Source: Xanthomonas citri pv. mangiferaeindicae (lineage in GTDB: Bacteria; Pseudomonadota; Gammaproteobacteria; Xanthomonadales; Xanthomonadaceae). Taken from it: a stretch of 64,000 nt of DNA. The position numbers were made by a program, and so were the translations under genes. Below are positions 28,556 to 38,381 of this stretch, piece by piece (positions within the stretch are counted from its first letter, which is position 1; every line of letters starts with the position of its first letter). The stretch lies in NCBI GenBank assembly GCA_002240395.1, contig CP016836.1:1674001-1738000 (forward strand), in the 5' to 3' direction. The notes under the pieces are model-generated. The model was given only the letters and a program-made list of their open reading frames with translations. It had not been told where the DNA came from and ran no database searches.

Positions 28556-29847
28556 ATGCGGGAAGTGCGGGGGCAGCGGGACACCGGGCGGCGGCCCATC
28601 GCCGGCGCACGACGCGGTGTCGCCTGGGTGGCCGCACTGGCGCTGCTGACAGCGATTGCGCCGGTCTGGGCCGGGGGCGATGACGCCGCCCCCCAGGCCG
28701 CGCGCTGGCAGCCGCTCGACCGATTCCTCGATGCCGCCGTGGCCGATGCCGGCTACGTCGGCGTCGTGGCGACGGTGTGGCAGGACGGCCGGTCGCCGCA
28801 TACCCATGTCGCCGGCCATCTGGATCTCGCGCAACGCAAGCCGATGCGCGCCGATGCGATCTTCCGCATCTACTCGATGACCAAGCCGGTGGTGTCGGTC
28901 GCGGTGCTGATGCTCTGCGACGAGGGCCGGATCGGCCTGGACGACGACATCGCCCGGCATCTGCCCGAGTTCGCCGACCTGCGCGTGCTCGCCGACGACG
29001 GCACGCGACGTGCGCCGGCGCGCGCGCTGACCATCCGCCATCTGTTGACCCACACCAGCGGCATTGCGATCGGCGACGGCCCTGCGCTGCAGCTGCGCGA
29101 AGCGGCCGACCTGCACGGCGCGCCCGATCTGGCCGGCTATGTGCAGCGGCTGGCGGCGTTGCCGCTGCAGCACGATCCGGGCACGACGTTCGCCTACGAC
29201 GGCGCGGCGACCGAGGTGCTGGCGAGGCTGGTCGAGGTGGTATCGGGGCAATCGCTGGACGCGTTCCTGCGTACGCGCATCTTCGAGCCGCTGGGCATGC
29301 CCGACACCGGGTTCGCGGTGCCGGCCGATGCGCGCGCACGCGTGGTCGACATCACCACGCTGGGCGACGACGGCCACCTGCGCCTGGCCGACGGCCCCAG
29401 TGCGACGACGCCGGGCGCGCCGCTCAATCCCTACACCAGCGGTGCCGGCGGCCTGTATTCGACCGCGGCCGATTACCTGCGACTGTGCCGCATGCTGCTT
29501 GGCGGCGGCGCGCTCGACGGCCGCCGCTACCTGCGCGAAGCGACGGTCGCGGCGATGCTGCGCAACCAGCTCGGGCACCTGGCGCAGCCGCATACCCAGT
29601 TCAGTCCGGCCGAAGGCTTCGGCCTGGGCCTGGCGGTGCAGCTCGATCCGGCCGCGCGCGGGCGTCTCGGCGCGCCGGGGCAGGTCGGCTGGTCGGGGCG
29701 GCCTCGACGCACTTCGTCATCGACCCGTCCCAGCATGCGATCGCGATCCTGCTCGCCCAGCACCTGCCGCGCGAGGTCCCCGGCGACCTGCCGCGGCTGG
29801 CCACCCCGTTCTACAACCTCGTCCAGCAAGGGCTTTCGCATGAGTGA
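28556..29847 (+). pseudogene. Serine hydrolase (class C beta-lactamase-like), frameshifted near the 3' end
   Basis: A protein of about 430 residues of the beta-lactamase/penicillin-binding class C family, with an N-terminal signal anchor (VAWVAALALLTAIAPVWAG). The SxxK motif is in FRIYSMTKPVVSVA (about residue 105) and the Tyr motif in TFAYDGAATEVL. Carrying on from GQVGWSG, the expected AASTHFVIDPSQHAIAILLA lies one frame away because a G is missing from the run at 29695-29698. In that frame the gene ends at 29845-29847. As sequenced, the frame instead fuses into the kinase gene. Such enzymes hydrolyse esters, peptides or lactams. A sequencing error is likely. Confidence 0.78.
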
Positions 29848-30793
29848 GTCGCCGGCCGCCGCTGCGGTCCTCGTCGCCGGTTCGGCCAACCTCGATTTCG
29901 TCGTGCGCGCCGCGCACATTCCGGCGCCTGGCGAGACCGTGCTCGGCCGCGACTTCCGCACCTTCCCGGGCGGCAAGGGCGCCAACCAGGCGGTCGCGGC
30001 CGCACGCGCCGGCGGTGCGCCGACCCGGATGTTGCTGGCGCTGGGCGACGATGCGCATGCCCGCCCATTGGAGGATTCGTTGCGCGCGGCCGGCGTGTCG
30101 CTGGACATCCGCCGCCAGACCACGCTGCCGACAGGCGTGGCCTTCATCTGCCTGGCCGACGGGGCCGAGAACGCGATCACCGTCGCGCCGGGCGCGAACG
30201 CCGCGCTGGCGCCCGACGACCTGCCTGCGCTGGACGGCGTGGGCTATCTGTTGCTGCAGCTCGAAACGCCGCTCGACAGCGTGGCCGCCTACGCCGCGCG
30301 CGCACAGGCGGCCGGCGTGCGGGTCGTGCTCAACGCCGCACCCGCGCAGGCACTGCCCGAAGCGCTGCTGCGTCTGGTCGACGTGCTGGTGGTCAACGAG
30401 GGCGAACTGGCGATGCTGGTCGGCGACGAAGGCGACCTCACCGCCGCGCTCGCGCGGCTGCCGGTGCCCTGCGCGGTGGTGACCCTGGGCGCGGCCGGTT
30501 GCTTGGCACGCGAGGGCGAGGCCTTGCATCTGCAGCCGGCGTTTCCGGTCGAGGCGGTGGACACCACCGGCGCCGGCGACACCTTCTGCGGCGCGCTGGT
30601 CGCCGCGCTCGCCCGCGGTGATGCCTTGCCGGCCGCGCTACGCGATGCGGCGGCCGCCTCGGCACTGGCCTGCAGCGCGCTCGGCGCGCAGTCGAGCGTG
30701 CCGGCCCGCGCGCAGGTGCAGGCGCTGCTGGCCGGCGCCGGCGATGCGCCCGGCCGCGCCGCACTGGCGGCACGCTGCGGCCTGGCCGCCTGA
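29840..30793 (+). CDS. PfkB-family carbohydrate kinase, ribokinase-like
   Basis: A 317-residue sugar kinase that phosphorylates ribose or a similar pentose with ATP. The family signatures are complete: VAGSANLDFVVRAAHIPAPG, FPGGKGANQAVAAARAGG (residues 46-63) and DTTGAGDTFCGALVAAL with the catalytic Asp. It begins with ATG at 29840, overlapping the intended stop of the serine hydrolase gene by 8 bases (ATGAGTGA), so the genes are coupled. It closely precedes the TIM-barrel/SUMF1 gene. In this neighbourhood it may feed a pentose into the pentose phosphate route, where the transaldolase at 36283 acts. Confidence 0.9.
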   Translation: MSESPAAAAVLVAGSANLDFVVRAAHIPAPGETVLGRDFRTFPGGKGANQAVAAARAGGAPTRMLLALGDDAHARPLEDSLRAAGVSLDIRRQTTLPTGVAFICLADGAENAITVAPGANAALAPDDLPALDGVGYLLLQLETPLDSVAAYAARAQAAGVRVVLNAAPAQALPEALLRLVDVLVVNEGELAMLVGDEGDLTAALARLPVPCAVVTLGAAGCLAREGEALHLQPAFPVEAVDTTGAGDTFCGALVAALARGDALPAALRDAAAASALACSALGAQSSVPARAQVQALLAGAGDAPGRAALAARCGLAA

Positions 30794-30821
30794 TCCCCCA
30801 TTCCTTGACGAGACGCCCCCC

Positions 30822-33023
30822 ATGACCGCCTCCCCCTACGAGACGCTCGACGACGCCGACAGCGCCGACCACGGTCCGGCGCCGCTGCGCAGCGAGTACA
30901 AGTTCTCGCACGTCACCACCGGCCGCTACCTGCCCACGCCGGGCAAGGCACCGGGCTGGCCGTTCGCCGACATCGGCGGCTGGATGATCGATGCCAACGA
31001 GAGCGCGGCCGACTGGCTGGCCGAGTTGCGCGATTGGCGCCGCGAGCATCTGGTGCGCATCGGCTACGACGACGCCAACTACCGCCGGCCCGAACTGCTG
31101 TGGGCGCAGCGCAACTTCGTGCACGCGCAGATGATGGTCGAGGACCGCTACTTCTATGACGCCGAGCGCGCCGAGTACACGGTCGATCGCTATCTCGATG
31201 ATCTGATCGCGCGCTTTGGCGGCATCGATTCGGTGCTGATCTGGTACGTCTATCCCAACATCGGCATCGACGATCGCAACCAGTTCGACCTGGCGCACGA
31301 TCTGCCCGGCGGCCTCGACGGTCTGCGCCGTGCGGTGCAGGCGTTCCAGGCGCGCGGGGTGCGGGTGTTCCTGCCGGCCAAGCCCTGGGATCACGGCACC
31401 CGCGATCCGGGCACCAGCCACTGGGAGGGCCTGGCGGAGATCGTCGCGGCGGTCGGTGCCGACGGCATCAACGGCGACACGTTCAACGGCGTGCCGCGCG
31501 CGTTCCTCGATGCCTGCGAGCGCCATGGCCGGCCGGTCGTGCTGCAGCCCGAATCGACGATCAGCTCCGAAGAGCAGCTGATCTGGAACGTGCAGAGCTG
31601 GGGCAAGAAGGCGCCCGACGGTCCGGTGCCGCCGGTGTCGAAGTGGAAGTGGCTCGAGCCGCGGCACATGGTCAATTACGAGAACCGCTGGGGCCGCGAC
31701 CGCACGCACGACCTGCAGTACTGCTTCTTCAACGGCATCGGCTACAACGCCTGGGAAAACATCTGGGGCATCTGGAACCAGTTCACCCCGCGCAATGCCG
31801 AAGTGCTGCGGCGCATCGCGACGATCTATCGCGCATTTCCGGAACTGGTGGTGAGCCTGGACTGGGCGCCGTACCAGCCCTGCCTGCAGCGCGGCGTGTT
31901 CGCTAGCCGGTTCCCGGGTGCGGACCGCACGTTGTGGACGTTGATCAATCGGCATGAGTATCCGATCGATGGCGAGCAGCTCGCGCTGCCGCACGTCGAC
32001 GGCACCCGCTACTACGATCTGTGGCACGGCCAGCCGATCGCGCCGCGCGTCATCGACGGCGAAGCGGTGATCGAGCTGCCGCTCGAGGGACGCGGGTTCG
32101 GCGCGCTGCTGGCACTGGCGCCGGGCGCCGACACGGACGGCCTCGACGCCATCCTGGCCACGCTCGCCGCGCAGGCGCGCACCCCGATCGGTGCGCACTC
32201 GGCCGCCTGGCAGCCGTTGCCGCAGGCGATCGTCGAGGTGGCGCCGACCGCGCCGCAGACCGCCGCGACCGAGGACATGGTGACGATTCCCGGTGGCGAG
32301 TTCCTGTTCCGCGTCGGCGGCGTCGAGATCGAGGGCTTCGACTGGGCGGGCCTGGACGTGCAATACCCGTGGGAGTCGTGCCCGCGCCGGCACCATCGCC
32401 GCCGCATGACGCTGGCCACGTTCCACATCGACCGCCATCCGGTAACCAATGCGCAGTTCGCGCGGTTCCTGGCCGAGAGCGGCTACGCGCCGCGCGATGC
32501 GCACAACTTCCTGCGGCACTGGGTCGACGGCGCGCCGCGCCCGGGCTGGGAGAACAAGCCGGTGACCTGGGTGTCGCTGGAGGACGCGCGCGCCTACGCG
32601 CAATGGGCCGGCAAGCGCCTGCCGCGCGAATGGGAATGGCAGTACGCCGCGCAAGGCCACGACGGCCGCCGGTATCCCTGGGGCGACACCTGGCACGACA
32701 GCTGCGTGCCGCGGGTCAACCGCGGCCGCCGTCTGCTGCCGCCGGCCGATGTCGGCGCGCATCCGCAGGGCGCCTCGCCGTTCGGCGTCGAGGACCTGAT
32801 CGGCCACGTCTGGCAATGGACCGACGAATACATCGACACGCACACGCGTGCGGCGATCCTGCGCGGTGGCAGCAGTTACCAGCCGCAGACCTCGCATTGG
32901 TACTTCCCGCAGGCCTATCGGCTCGATCAGCACGGCAAGTATCTGCTGATGGCGCCGGGCAAGGACCGCTCGGGCACGGTGGGCTTCCGCTGTGTGGTCG
33001 ATGCGGAGCGCGCACATGGCTGA
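30822..33023 (+). CDS. TIM-barrel-like glycosidase/SUMF1 (formylglycine-generating-like) fusion
   Basis: A 733-residue two-part cytosolic protein. The first 410 residues look like a TIM-barrel glycosidase-type domain (GGWMIDANESAADWLAELRD, SVLIWYVYPNIGIDDRNQF, GADGINGDTFNGVPRAFLD). The last 250 form a SUMF1/FGE-sulfatase domain (MVTIPGGEFLFR, FHIDRHPVTNAQFARFL, KRLPREWEWQYAAQG, RYPWGDTWHDS, ILRGGSS, VGFRC). The Cys pair that binds copper in true formylglycine-generating enzymes is not seen after RGGSS, so the second domain is probably a binding or sulfur-independent fold. The last 8 bases overlap the GH127 start. A glycan-processing role fits the context. Confidence 0.82.
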   Translation: MTASPYETLDDADSADHGPAPLRSEYKFSHVTTGRYLPTPGKAPGWPFADIGGWMIDANESAADWLAELRDWRREHLVRIGYDDANYRRPELLWAQRNFVHAQMMVEDRYFYDAERAEYTVDRYLDDLIARFGGIDSVLIWYVYPNIGIDDRNQFDLAHDLPGGLDGLRRAVQAFQARGVRVFLPAKPWDHGTRDPGTSHWEGLAEIVAAVGADGINGDTFNGVPRAFLDACERHGRPVVLQPESTISSEEQLIWNVQSWGKKAPDGPVPPVSKWKWLEPRHMVNYENRWGRDRTHDLQYCFFNGIGYNAWENIWGIWNQFTPRNAEVLRRIATIYRAFPELVVSLDWAPYQPCLQRGVFASRFPGADRTLWTLINRHEYPIDGEQLALPHVDGTRYYDLWHGQPIAPRVIDGEAVIELPLEGRGFGALLALAPGADTDGLDAILATLAAQARTPIGAHSAAWQPLPQAIVEVAPTAPQTAATEDMVTIPGGEFLFRVGGVEIEGFDWAGLDVQYPWESCPRRHHRRRMTLATFHIDRHPVTNAQFARFLAESGYAPRDAHNFLRHWVDGAPRPGWENKPVTWVSLEDARAYAQWAGKRLPREWEWQYAAQGHDGRRYPWGDTWHDSCVPRVNRGRRLLPPADVGAHPQGASPFGVEDLIGHVWQWTDEYIDTHTRAAILRGGSSYQPQTSHWYFPQAYRLDQHGKYLLMAPGKDRSGTVGFRCVVDAERAHG

Positions 33024-34932
33024 GTCGTTGGACATCGCCGCCGGCGACGCGCAGCGCCCGCCCGCACCTGACCAGGTGCGGTTGCGCGGCTTGCTGGGCG
33101 AGGCGCTGGACGCCAATCGCCGCGGGCGCCTGTCGCACTTCGTCACCGGGCCCGACAGCCCAGCAATCGCGATCTTCGATCCGGCGCACCGCGCCGGCAA
33201 CGAAGAGGGCGACTGGTACGGCGAGCACGCCGGCAAGTGGCTGGCGGCCGCGGCTAAGGCCGCCGCGCGCAGCGGCGATGCCGCGCTGGAAGACAGCGTG
33301 CGTGCCGTCGCCGCGTATCTGGCCAAGGTGCAGGAGGACGACGGGTACCTGGGCACCTACGCGCCGCATCGACGCTTCATGGTGCCGCAGCCGCCCAAGC
33401 CCGAAAGCTGGAACGGCGAGCCGGCGCTGCGGACCTGGGACGTGTGGACCCATGCCTATCTGCTGCTGGGTCTGCTCGAAGTGCACCGGCGGTTCCCGCA
33501 GGCGGGCGCGCTGGAGACCGCGCGCCGGATCGGCGTGCTGTGCTGGCGCACGTTCTGCATCGAAGGCCTGGACATCACCACAGTCGGCAACCACCACGGC
33601 ATGTCGGCGACGGTGCTGCTCGATCCGGTCATGGACCTGCATGCTGCGACCGGCGATGCGCGCTTCCTCGAACTGGCCCGGCGCATCCTCGCCCAGGCCG
33701 ATGCCAATCCGCGGCTGGCGTTGCTCGAGCGCGCGCTGGCCGGCGCCGATCCGTCGGAGATCGCCACCGGCAAGGCCTACCAGCTGTGCTGGAACCTGGT
33801 CGGACTGGCGAAGCTGGCGCGCGCGAGCGGCGATCCGCGCCATCGCCAGGCGCTCGATGCGCAGTGGCAGGCGATCCGCGACCACCACCTGAGCCTGGGC
33901 GGCGGCCCGTTCGGCGGCATCGGCCACCGCTCGCGCGAGGTGTTCAATCCTGCGTTCGTGTTCGACCCCCAGGCCTATGTCGAGACCTGCTCGATCCTGG
34001 CTTGGCTGCAGCTCAACCGCGAACTGCTGGCGATCACCGGGCAGGCGCGCTATGCCGAGGAGATCGAGCGCACCGCCTATAACGACCTGCTCGGCGCGCA
34101 GGCACCCGACGGCGAGGGCTGGTGCTACTACTCCTACGCCAACGGCCGCCGCATCCACACCAACTATTGGCGCTGCTGCAAGTCGAGCGGCGCGATGGCG
34201 ATCGAGGAACTGCCGGCGATCGCATATGCGACCGATGCCGACGGTCTCGTCGTCAACCTGCTCGGGCCGGGCGAGGCGACGTGCACGCTGCCCGGCGCGG
34301 GGGAGGTGACGGTCGTGCAGGACACGCGCTATCCGTTCGACGGCGACATCGGCCTGCAACTGCGCCTGGCGCAGCCGGCGCATTTCGCGCTGCGCGTGCG
34401 CATCCCTGCCTGGGCACAGGATGCGACGCTCACCGTCGCCGGCACGCCGTGGCCCGAGCCCGTGGTCGCTGGCGACTATGTGCGCATCGAGCGGAGCTGG
34501 GCCGATGGCGACGCGGTTGCGCTGACGTTGCAGCTGCGTCCGCACATCCACCGCCGCGTCTACCGCAACGTGCAGGAATCGCGTGCGCCCGATGGCTCGC
34601 CGGTCCGCCAGCAGGTGCTGCGCCAGGACTACATCGCTTTCAGCCGTGGCCCGCTGGTCTACGCGACCGGCTTGATCGACGGCTATCGCACCGCCGAGAC
34701 CGTGCGCCTGCCCGACGACGATGCGCAGATCCGGATCGAGGAACTGCCGCCCGCGGGCGACGGCGACGCGGCCGCGGTGGGCCTGCGCCTGCACCTGGCC
34801 GAGCGGGCACCGATCGATTTCGCGCCCTACTACGGCATCGGGGAGCGCCGCGATCGCATCTGGCGCACCACTTGGCTCGGGCTGGCGCCGTCGCACGACG
34901 GTGCCGACGCTGGCGATTGCGGCGCGCTCTGA
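33016..34932 (+). CDS. GH127 (DUF1680) beta-L-arabinofuranosidase-like glycosidase
   Basis: A 638-residue (alpha/alpha)6-barrel enzyme of the GH127 family, whose founder HypBA1 releases beta-L-arabinofuranose with a zinc-bound cysteine nucleophile. The expected acid and cysteines are present: E367 and C370 in GEGWCYYSY and C387-C388 in NYWRCCKSSGAMA. Other family blocks are QEDDGYLGTY, LRTWDVWTHAYLLLGLLE and HRSREVFNPAF. No signal peptide is visible, so it should act on imported oligosaccharides in the cytoplasm. Its start overlaps the upstream gene by 8 bases. The sugar may differ from arabinose, as GH127 is broad. Confidence 0.9.
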   Translation: MAESLDIAAGDAQRPPAPDQVRLRGLLGEALDANRRGRLSHFVTGPDSPAIAIFDPAHRAGNEEGDWYGEHAGKWLAAAAKAAARSGDAALEDSVRAVAAYLAKVQEDDGYLGTYAPHRRFMVPQPPKPESWNGEPALRTWDVWTHAYLLLGLLEVHRRFPQAGALETARRIGVLCWRTFCIEGLDITTVGNHHGMSATVLLDPVMDLHAATGDARFLELARRILAQADANPRLALLERALAGADPSEIATGKAYQLCWNLVGLAKLARASGDPRHRQALDAQWQAIRDHHLSLGGGPFGGIGHRSREVFNPAFVFDPQAYVETCSILAWLQLNRELLAITGQARYAEEIERTAYNDLLGAQAPDGEGWCYYSYANGRRIHTNYWRCCKSSGAMAIEELPAIAYATDADGLVVNLLGPGEATCTLPGAGEVTVVQDTRYPFDGDIGLQLRLAQPAHFALRVRIPAWAQDATLTVAGTPWPEPVVAGDYVRIERSWADGDAVALTLQLRPHIHRRVYRNVQESRAPDGSPVRQQVLRQDYIAFSRGPLVYATGLIDGYRTAETVRLPDDDAQIRIEELPPAGDGDAAAVGLRLHLAERAPIDFAPYYGIGERRDRIWRTTWLGLAPSHDGADAGDCGAL

Positions 34933-35060
34933 ACGATGCGAGCGATGCGCAAGCAAGTTTCTGTGGCGGGAGAACATAGGCCGAGCGCATGGCTCGCGGC
35001 GCACGCGTCGCGCAGACTGCTCCGGCCCTGCGCTGTCGCGTTGAATGGATATCGGACGAG

Positions 35061-36251
35061 ATGACGGATTCCCCTTTCGCCCATGGTCGCGCTGGCGCGC
35101 CCGGCCCGTTGAGCGGCGTTCGCGTGCTCGATCTGAGCGCCTACATCGCCGGCCCCTACGGCTGTGCATTGCTGGCCGACCAGGGCGCGGACGTGATCAA
35201 GGTCGAGCCGCCGGACGGCGACAACCTGCGCAACTACCCCTCCACGCTGGCCGCCGAGAGCCGGGCGTTCCTGGGCATCAACCGCAGCAAGCGCGGCGTC
35301 ACCCTCAACCTCAAGGCCGAAGACGACCGCGCGGTGCTCTACCGGCTGGTGCGCGAGGCCGACGTGCTGGTGCACAACTTCCGACCCGGTGTACCCGAGC
35401 GGTTGGCGATCGATTTCCCGACGCTGTCGGCGATGAATCCGCGGCTGATCTACTGCGCGGTCACCGGCTACGGCGAGACCGGGCCGCTGAAGGACAAGGC
35501 CGGCTACGACCAGGTACTGCAGACGATGACCGGCATCTGCACGCTGCAGGGCAAGCGCGGCGGTCCGCCGGAGCTGGTCTACGGCTCGGTGGTGGACTAC
35601 TACGCGGCCGCGCTGCTGGCGGCCGGGGTGTCGTCGGCGCTGTACGAGCGCGAGCGCAGCGGTGAAGGCCAGTTCGTCGGCGTCTCACTGCTGCGCAGCG
35701 CGCTGGCGATGCAGTCCGCGCGCATGGTCTGGGCCGAGGGCGAGGCGCTCGACATTGGCCGCGACATGCGCTCGGGCGGGGTGACCGGGCTGCATCCCAC
35801 GCGTGCGGGCTGGCTCTACATTTCGGCCAATACACCGCGGTTCTGGCAGGCGCTGTGTGCGCTGACCGGGCTCGAGGCGCTGGCCGCCGATCCGCGCTAC
35901 GACACTGTGCGCAAGCGTGCCGAGCATGCGGACGACATCCTGCCGCAGTTGCACGCGGCGCTGGCCGCGCGCGATGCGCTGGACTGGGAGGCGCATTTCG
36001 GCGATGCCGTGCCGTGCGCGGCCGCGCGTGCGGTCGAGGACATGTTCGAGCATCCCCAGGTGCTGGCCGAGGGCATCGTCAGCACGATCGCGCATCCGAC
36101 CCTGGGCAGCTACCGCGGCGTCGCCCAGACGATCCGCTTCGGCCGCACGCCGGGGCCTGCCCCGTTCGCCGCGCCCACGCTGGGTCAGCATTCCGAGGCG
36201 GTCAGGGTGGCCCTGGGCGCCGTGGGACGCGACAATGGCGATTCCGCCTGA
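35061..36251 (+). CDS. CaiB/BaiF-type (family III) CoA transferase
   Basis: A 396-residue family III CoA transferase, moving CoA between carboxylic acids by an aspartyl-CoA mechanism. Visible are [60 protein letters not shown], and the catalytic-Asp region [15 protein letters not shown]. The substrate cannot be assigned; succinyl-CoA to an itaconate- or mesaconate-like acid would fit the CitE-like lyase of this set. The start is the ATG at 35061. A gap of 128 bases separates it from GH127. Confidence 0.92.
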   Translation: MTDSPFAHGRAGAPGPLSGVRVLDLSAYIAGPYGCALLADQGADVIKVEPPDGDNLRNYPSTLAAESRAFLGINRSKRGVTLNLKAEDDRAVLYRLVREADVLVHNFRPGVPERLAIDFPTLSAMNPRLIYCAVTGYGETGPLKDKAGYDQVLQTMTGICTLQGKRGGPPELVYGSVVDYYAAALLAAGVSSALYERERSGEGQFVGVSLLRSALAMQSARMVWAEGEALDIGRDMRSGGVTGLHPTRAGWLYISANTPRFWQALCALTGLEALAADPRYDTVRKRAEHADDILPQLHAALAARDALDWEAHFGDAVPCAAARAVEDMFEHPQVLAEGIVSTIAHPTLGSYRGVAQTIRFGRTPGPAPFAAPTLGQHSEAVRVALGAVGRDNGDSA

Positions 36252-36282
36252 GCGGCGGTCCACGTCCCAACCCGAGGTGTTC

Positions 36283-37251
36283 ATGTCCGCTGCCGCATCC
36301 AAGCTCGACCAACTGCGCACGATGTCCGTCGTCGTCGCCGATACCGGCGATGCCGACGCGATCGCGCGGCTCAAGCCGGTCGATTGCACGACCAACCCGA
36401 CGCTGGTGCGCAAGGCGCTGGACCTGCCGATCTATGCCGAGCTGATCGAGCATGAACTCGAGCGCGCACGCGGGCTCGATGGCGATGCCGACGCGGTGGT
36501 CCGGCAGGTCGTCGACCGACTGACGATCGGCGTCGGCCGCAAGCTCGCCGGCCTGGTGCCGGGCCGGGTCTCGACCGAGGTTGATGCCGACCTGTCGCAC
36601 GACACCGAGGCCACGCTCGCCAAGGCGCGCCAGTTCATCGACATGTACGAGGATGCCGGCGTCGGCCGCGAGCGCGTGCTGATCAAGATCGCTGCGACCT
36701 GGGAAGGCATCCGCGCCGCGCAGCAGCTGCAGCGCGAGGACATCGACTGCAACCTCACGCTGATCTTCAACCGCAGCCAGGCGATCGCCTGCGCCGAGGC
36801 GGGCGTGTTCCTGATCTCGCCGTTCGTCGGCCGCATCCTCGACTGGCACGTCGCCCGCGGCGAGGTGCCGGCAACGATCGACGACGATCCGGGCGTGCGC
36901 TTCGTGCGCGACGTCTACACCGAGTTCAAGCGTCGCGGCTCGCCGACCGTGGTCATGGGCGCTTCGTTCCGCTCGACCGCGCAGATCGAAGCGCTGGCCG
37001 GCTGCGACCGGCTGACGATCTCGCCCGACCTGCTCGAAGCGCTGGATGCCGAGCACGGCCCGCTGGCGCGCGCGCTGACGCCGGGCAAGGGCGACGGCCG
37101 GATCGACCCGCCGGTCGACGCCGCGCAGTTCGCGCGTGACCTCAAAGCCGATGCGATGGCCGACGAAAAGCTGCGCGACGGCATCGCCGCGTTCGCCAAG
37201 GATCTCGCCGCGCTGCGCCAGACGATCGCCCAGCGCCTGCAGGCCGGCTGA
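36283..37251 (+). CDS. tal: Transaldolase
   Basis: A 322-residue class I transaldolase of the TalB type. It transfers a dihydroxyacetone unit between sugar phosphates in the pentose phosphate pathway. The Schiff-base lysine is in [16 protein letters not shown] (about residue 130). Other blocks are [32 protein letters not shown] and [20 protein letters not shown] with [10 protein letters not shown]. It follows the CoA transferase by 31 bases and the acid phosphatase starts 1 base after its stop, so they may be one transcript. Confidence 0.95.
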   Translation: MSAAASKLDQLRTMSVVVADTGDADAIARLKPVDCTTNPTLVRKALDLPIYAELIEHELERARGLDGDADAVVRQVVDRLTIGVGRKLAGLVPGRVSTEVDADLSHDTEATLAKARQFIDMYEDAGVGRERVLIKIAATWEGIRAAQQLQREDIDCNLTLIFNRSQAIACAEAGVFLISPFVGRILDWHVARGEVPATIDDDPGVRFVRDVYTEFKRRGSPTVVMGASFRSTAQIEALAGCDRLTISPDLLEALDAEHGPLARALTPGKGDGRIDPPVDAAQFARDLKADAMADEKLRDGIAAFAKDLAALRQTIAQRLQAG

Positions 37252-37252
37252 G

Positions 37253-38092
37253 ATGCGCGTCCGGCACGCCGTGGGCGTGCTGGCGGCGCTGCTGGTCGCC
37301 GGGTGCGCCGGCGGCCCGCGCTCCACCGCGGCCGCACCGGTCGTCGTGCCCGAGCAGCGCCCGGGCGTCAGTGTCGGTTACCTCGATGCGCCCGGCTTCG
37401 ACAGCCGGGCCCTGTTGCCCGCACCGCCCGCGCCGGAGTCGGCCGCGCGGGCCCTCGATGAGGCCATCGCCGCTCGCGCGCTGGCGCTGCGCGAAACCCC
37501 ACGCTGGCAGCAGGCGGCGATCGATGCCGACCTCGACTTCCCGCAGGCTGCCGACCTCTACGCCTGCGCGCTCGGCGTGCCGATCGACACGACCCACACC
37601 CCGCACCTGGTGCGACTGCTGCGGCGCAGCCTCGCCGACGCCGCGATCGATGGCCGCGCCGCCAAGCTGCACTGGCAGCGCCGCCGGCCATTCCTGGCCA
37701 ACGGCGCGCCGGTCTGCACGCCGGACGATGTCGAACAGCTGCGCGACAGCGGCTCGTACCCGTCGGGCCACGCCGCGATTGGCTGGACCTGGGCGCTGGC
37801 GCTGACCGCCATCGCGCCCGACCGCGCCGATCCGCTGCTGCAGCGCGGGCGCAGCTTCGGCGAGAGCCGACTGGTCTGCAATGTGCACTGGTACAGCGAC
37901 ATCGTGCAGGGCCAAGTCGTGGGCGCGGCGACGTTCGCACGGCTGCAGGCCGAACCGGCGTACCTCGCCGATCTGGCGGCGGCGCGCGAAGAAGTCGCCG
38001 CCCAGCGCGCGCGCGGCGCGCAGCCCGAGGGCTGCGACGCGCAGACTGCCGCGCTGCGCCTGTCGCCATTGCCGGCCGCCGACGACCGCTGA
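37253..38092 (+). CDS. PAP2-type acid phosphatase lipoprotein (class A NSAP/PhoC-like)
   Basis: A 279-residue exported phosphatase. It has a lipoprotein signal (LLVAGCAGG). The three-part PAP2 signature is complete: KLHWQRRRPF (K-x6-RP), SYPSGHAAIGWTW (PSGH), and SRLVCNVHWYSDIVQGQ (SR-x5-H-x3-D). This architecture is the class A non-specific acid phosphatase, which releases phosphate from organic monoesters in the periplasm. It starts just after the transaldolase stop. Confidence 0.92.
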   Translation: MRVRHAVGVLAALLVAGCAGGPRSTAAAPVVVPEQRPGVSVGYLDAPGFDSRALLPAPPAPESAARALDEAIAARALALRETPRWQQAAIDADLDFPQAADLYACALGVPIDTTHTPHLVRLLRRSLADAAIDGRAAKLHWQRRRPFLANGAPVCTPDDVEQLRDSGSYPSGHAAIGWTWALALTAIAPDRADPLLQRGRSFGESRLVCNVHWYSDIVQGQVVGAATFARLQAEPAYLADLAAAREEVAAQRARGAQPEGCDAQTAALRLSPLPAADDR

Positions 38093-38123
38093 AGCCGGCG
38101 TGCTGCGCGACAATGGCCGAGCA

Positions 38124-38303
38124 ATGACCACGACGCCTGCCCCCGATCCCGATCCGCGGCCCGAGCCGCCCGAAGCGCCGCTGCCGAGCGACTGCTGCGA
38201 CAGCGGCTGCCCGATCTGCGTCTACGATCTGCACGCCGACGCGATGGCCGACTACCGTGCCCGCCTGGCCGCGTGGCGTGCGCGGCATCCGGGCGCCGAC
38301 TGA
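38124..38303 (+). CDS. Small oxidoreductase-like domain protein
   Basis: A 59-residue protein with an acidic, proline-rich N-terminus followed by DCCDSGCPICVYDLH. This CC..GC..CV.D motif is the core of the 'oxidoreductase-like' (PF09791-type) domain, probably a metal- or redox-active cysteine cluster; its job is not known. The start ATG at 38124 is 32 bases after the phosphatase stop. It is short but the motif is specific. Confidence 0.8.
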   Translation: MTTTPAPDPDPRPEPPEAPLPSDCCDSGCPICVYDLHADAMADYRARLAAWRARHPGAD

Positions 38304-38381
38304 GGTCGGTCTTTGCCAGGATTGGCTTGAAGAAAGGAGACGCTGGCCGGTCGCGCCGAGCCTGGAGGAGAGAATCGAGCA

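Noticed and set aside
22654..28599. A 1,981-codon open frame on the minus strand
   Set aside because: It is the antisense of the symporter, LysR and TonB receptor genes. Its translation is rich in His/Arg/Gln repeats without domains. Long antisense frames are expected at this GC.
28556..30793. A single 745-codon frame joining the serine hydrolase and the kinase
   Set aside because: The joining stretch (about 29700-29840) is nonsense. The true hydrolase ending lies in another frame and overlaps the kinase start by ATGAGTGA, so the fusion is an effect of one missing G.
30438..33356. A 972-codon minus-strand frame
   Set aside because: Antisense to the kinase, TIM-SUMF1 and GH127 genes; no domain seen.
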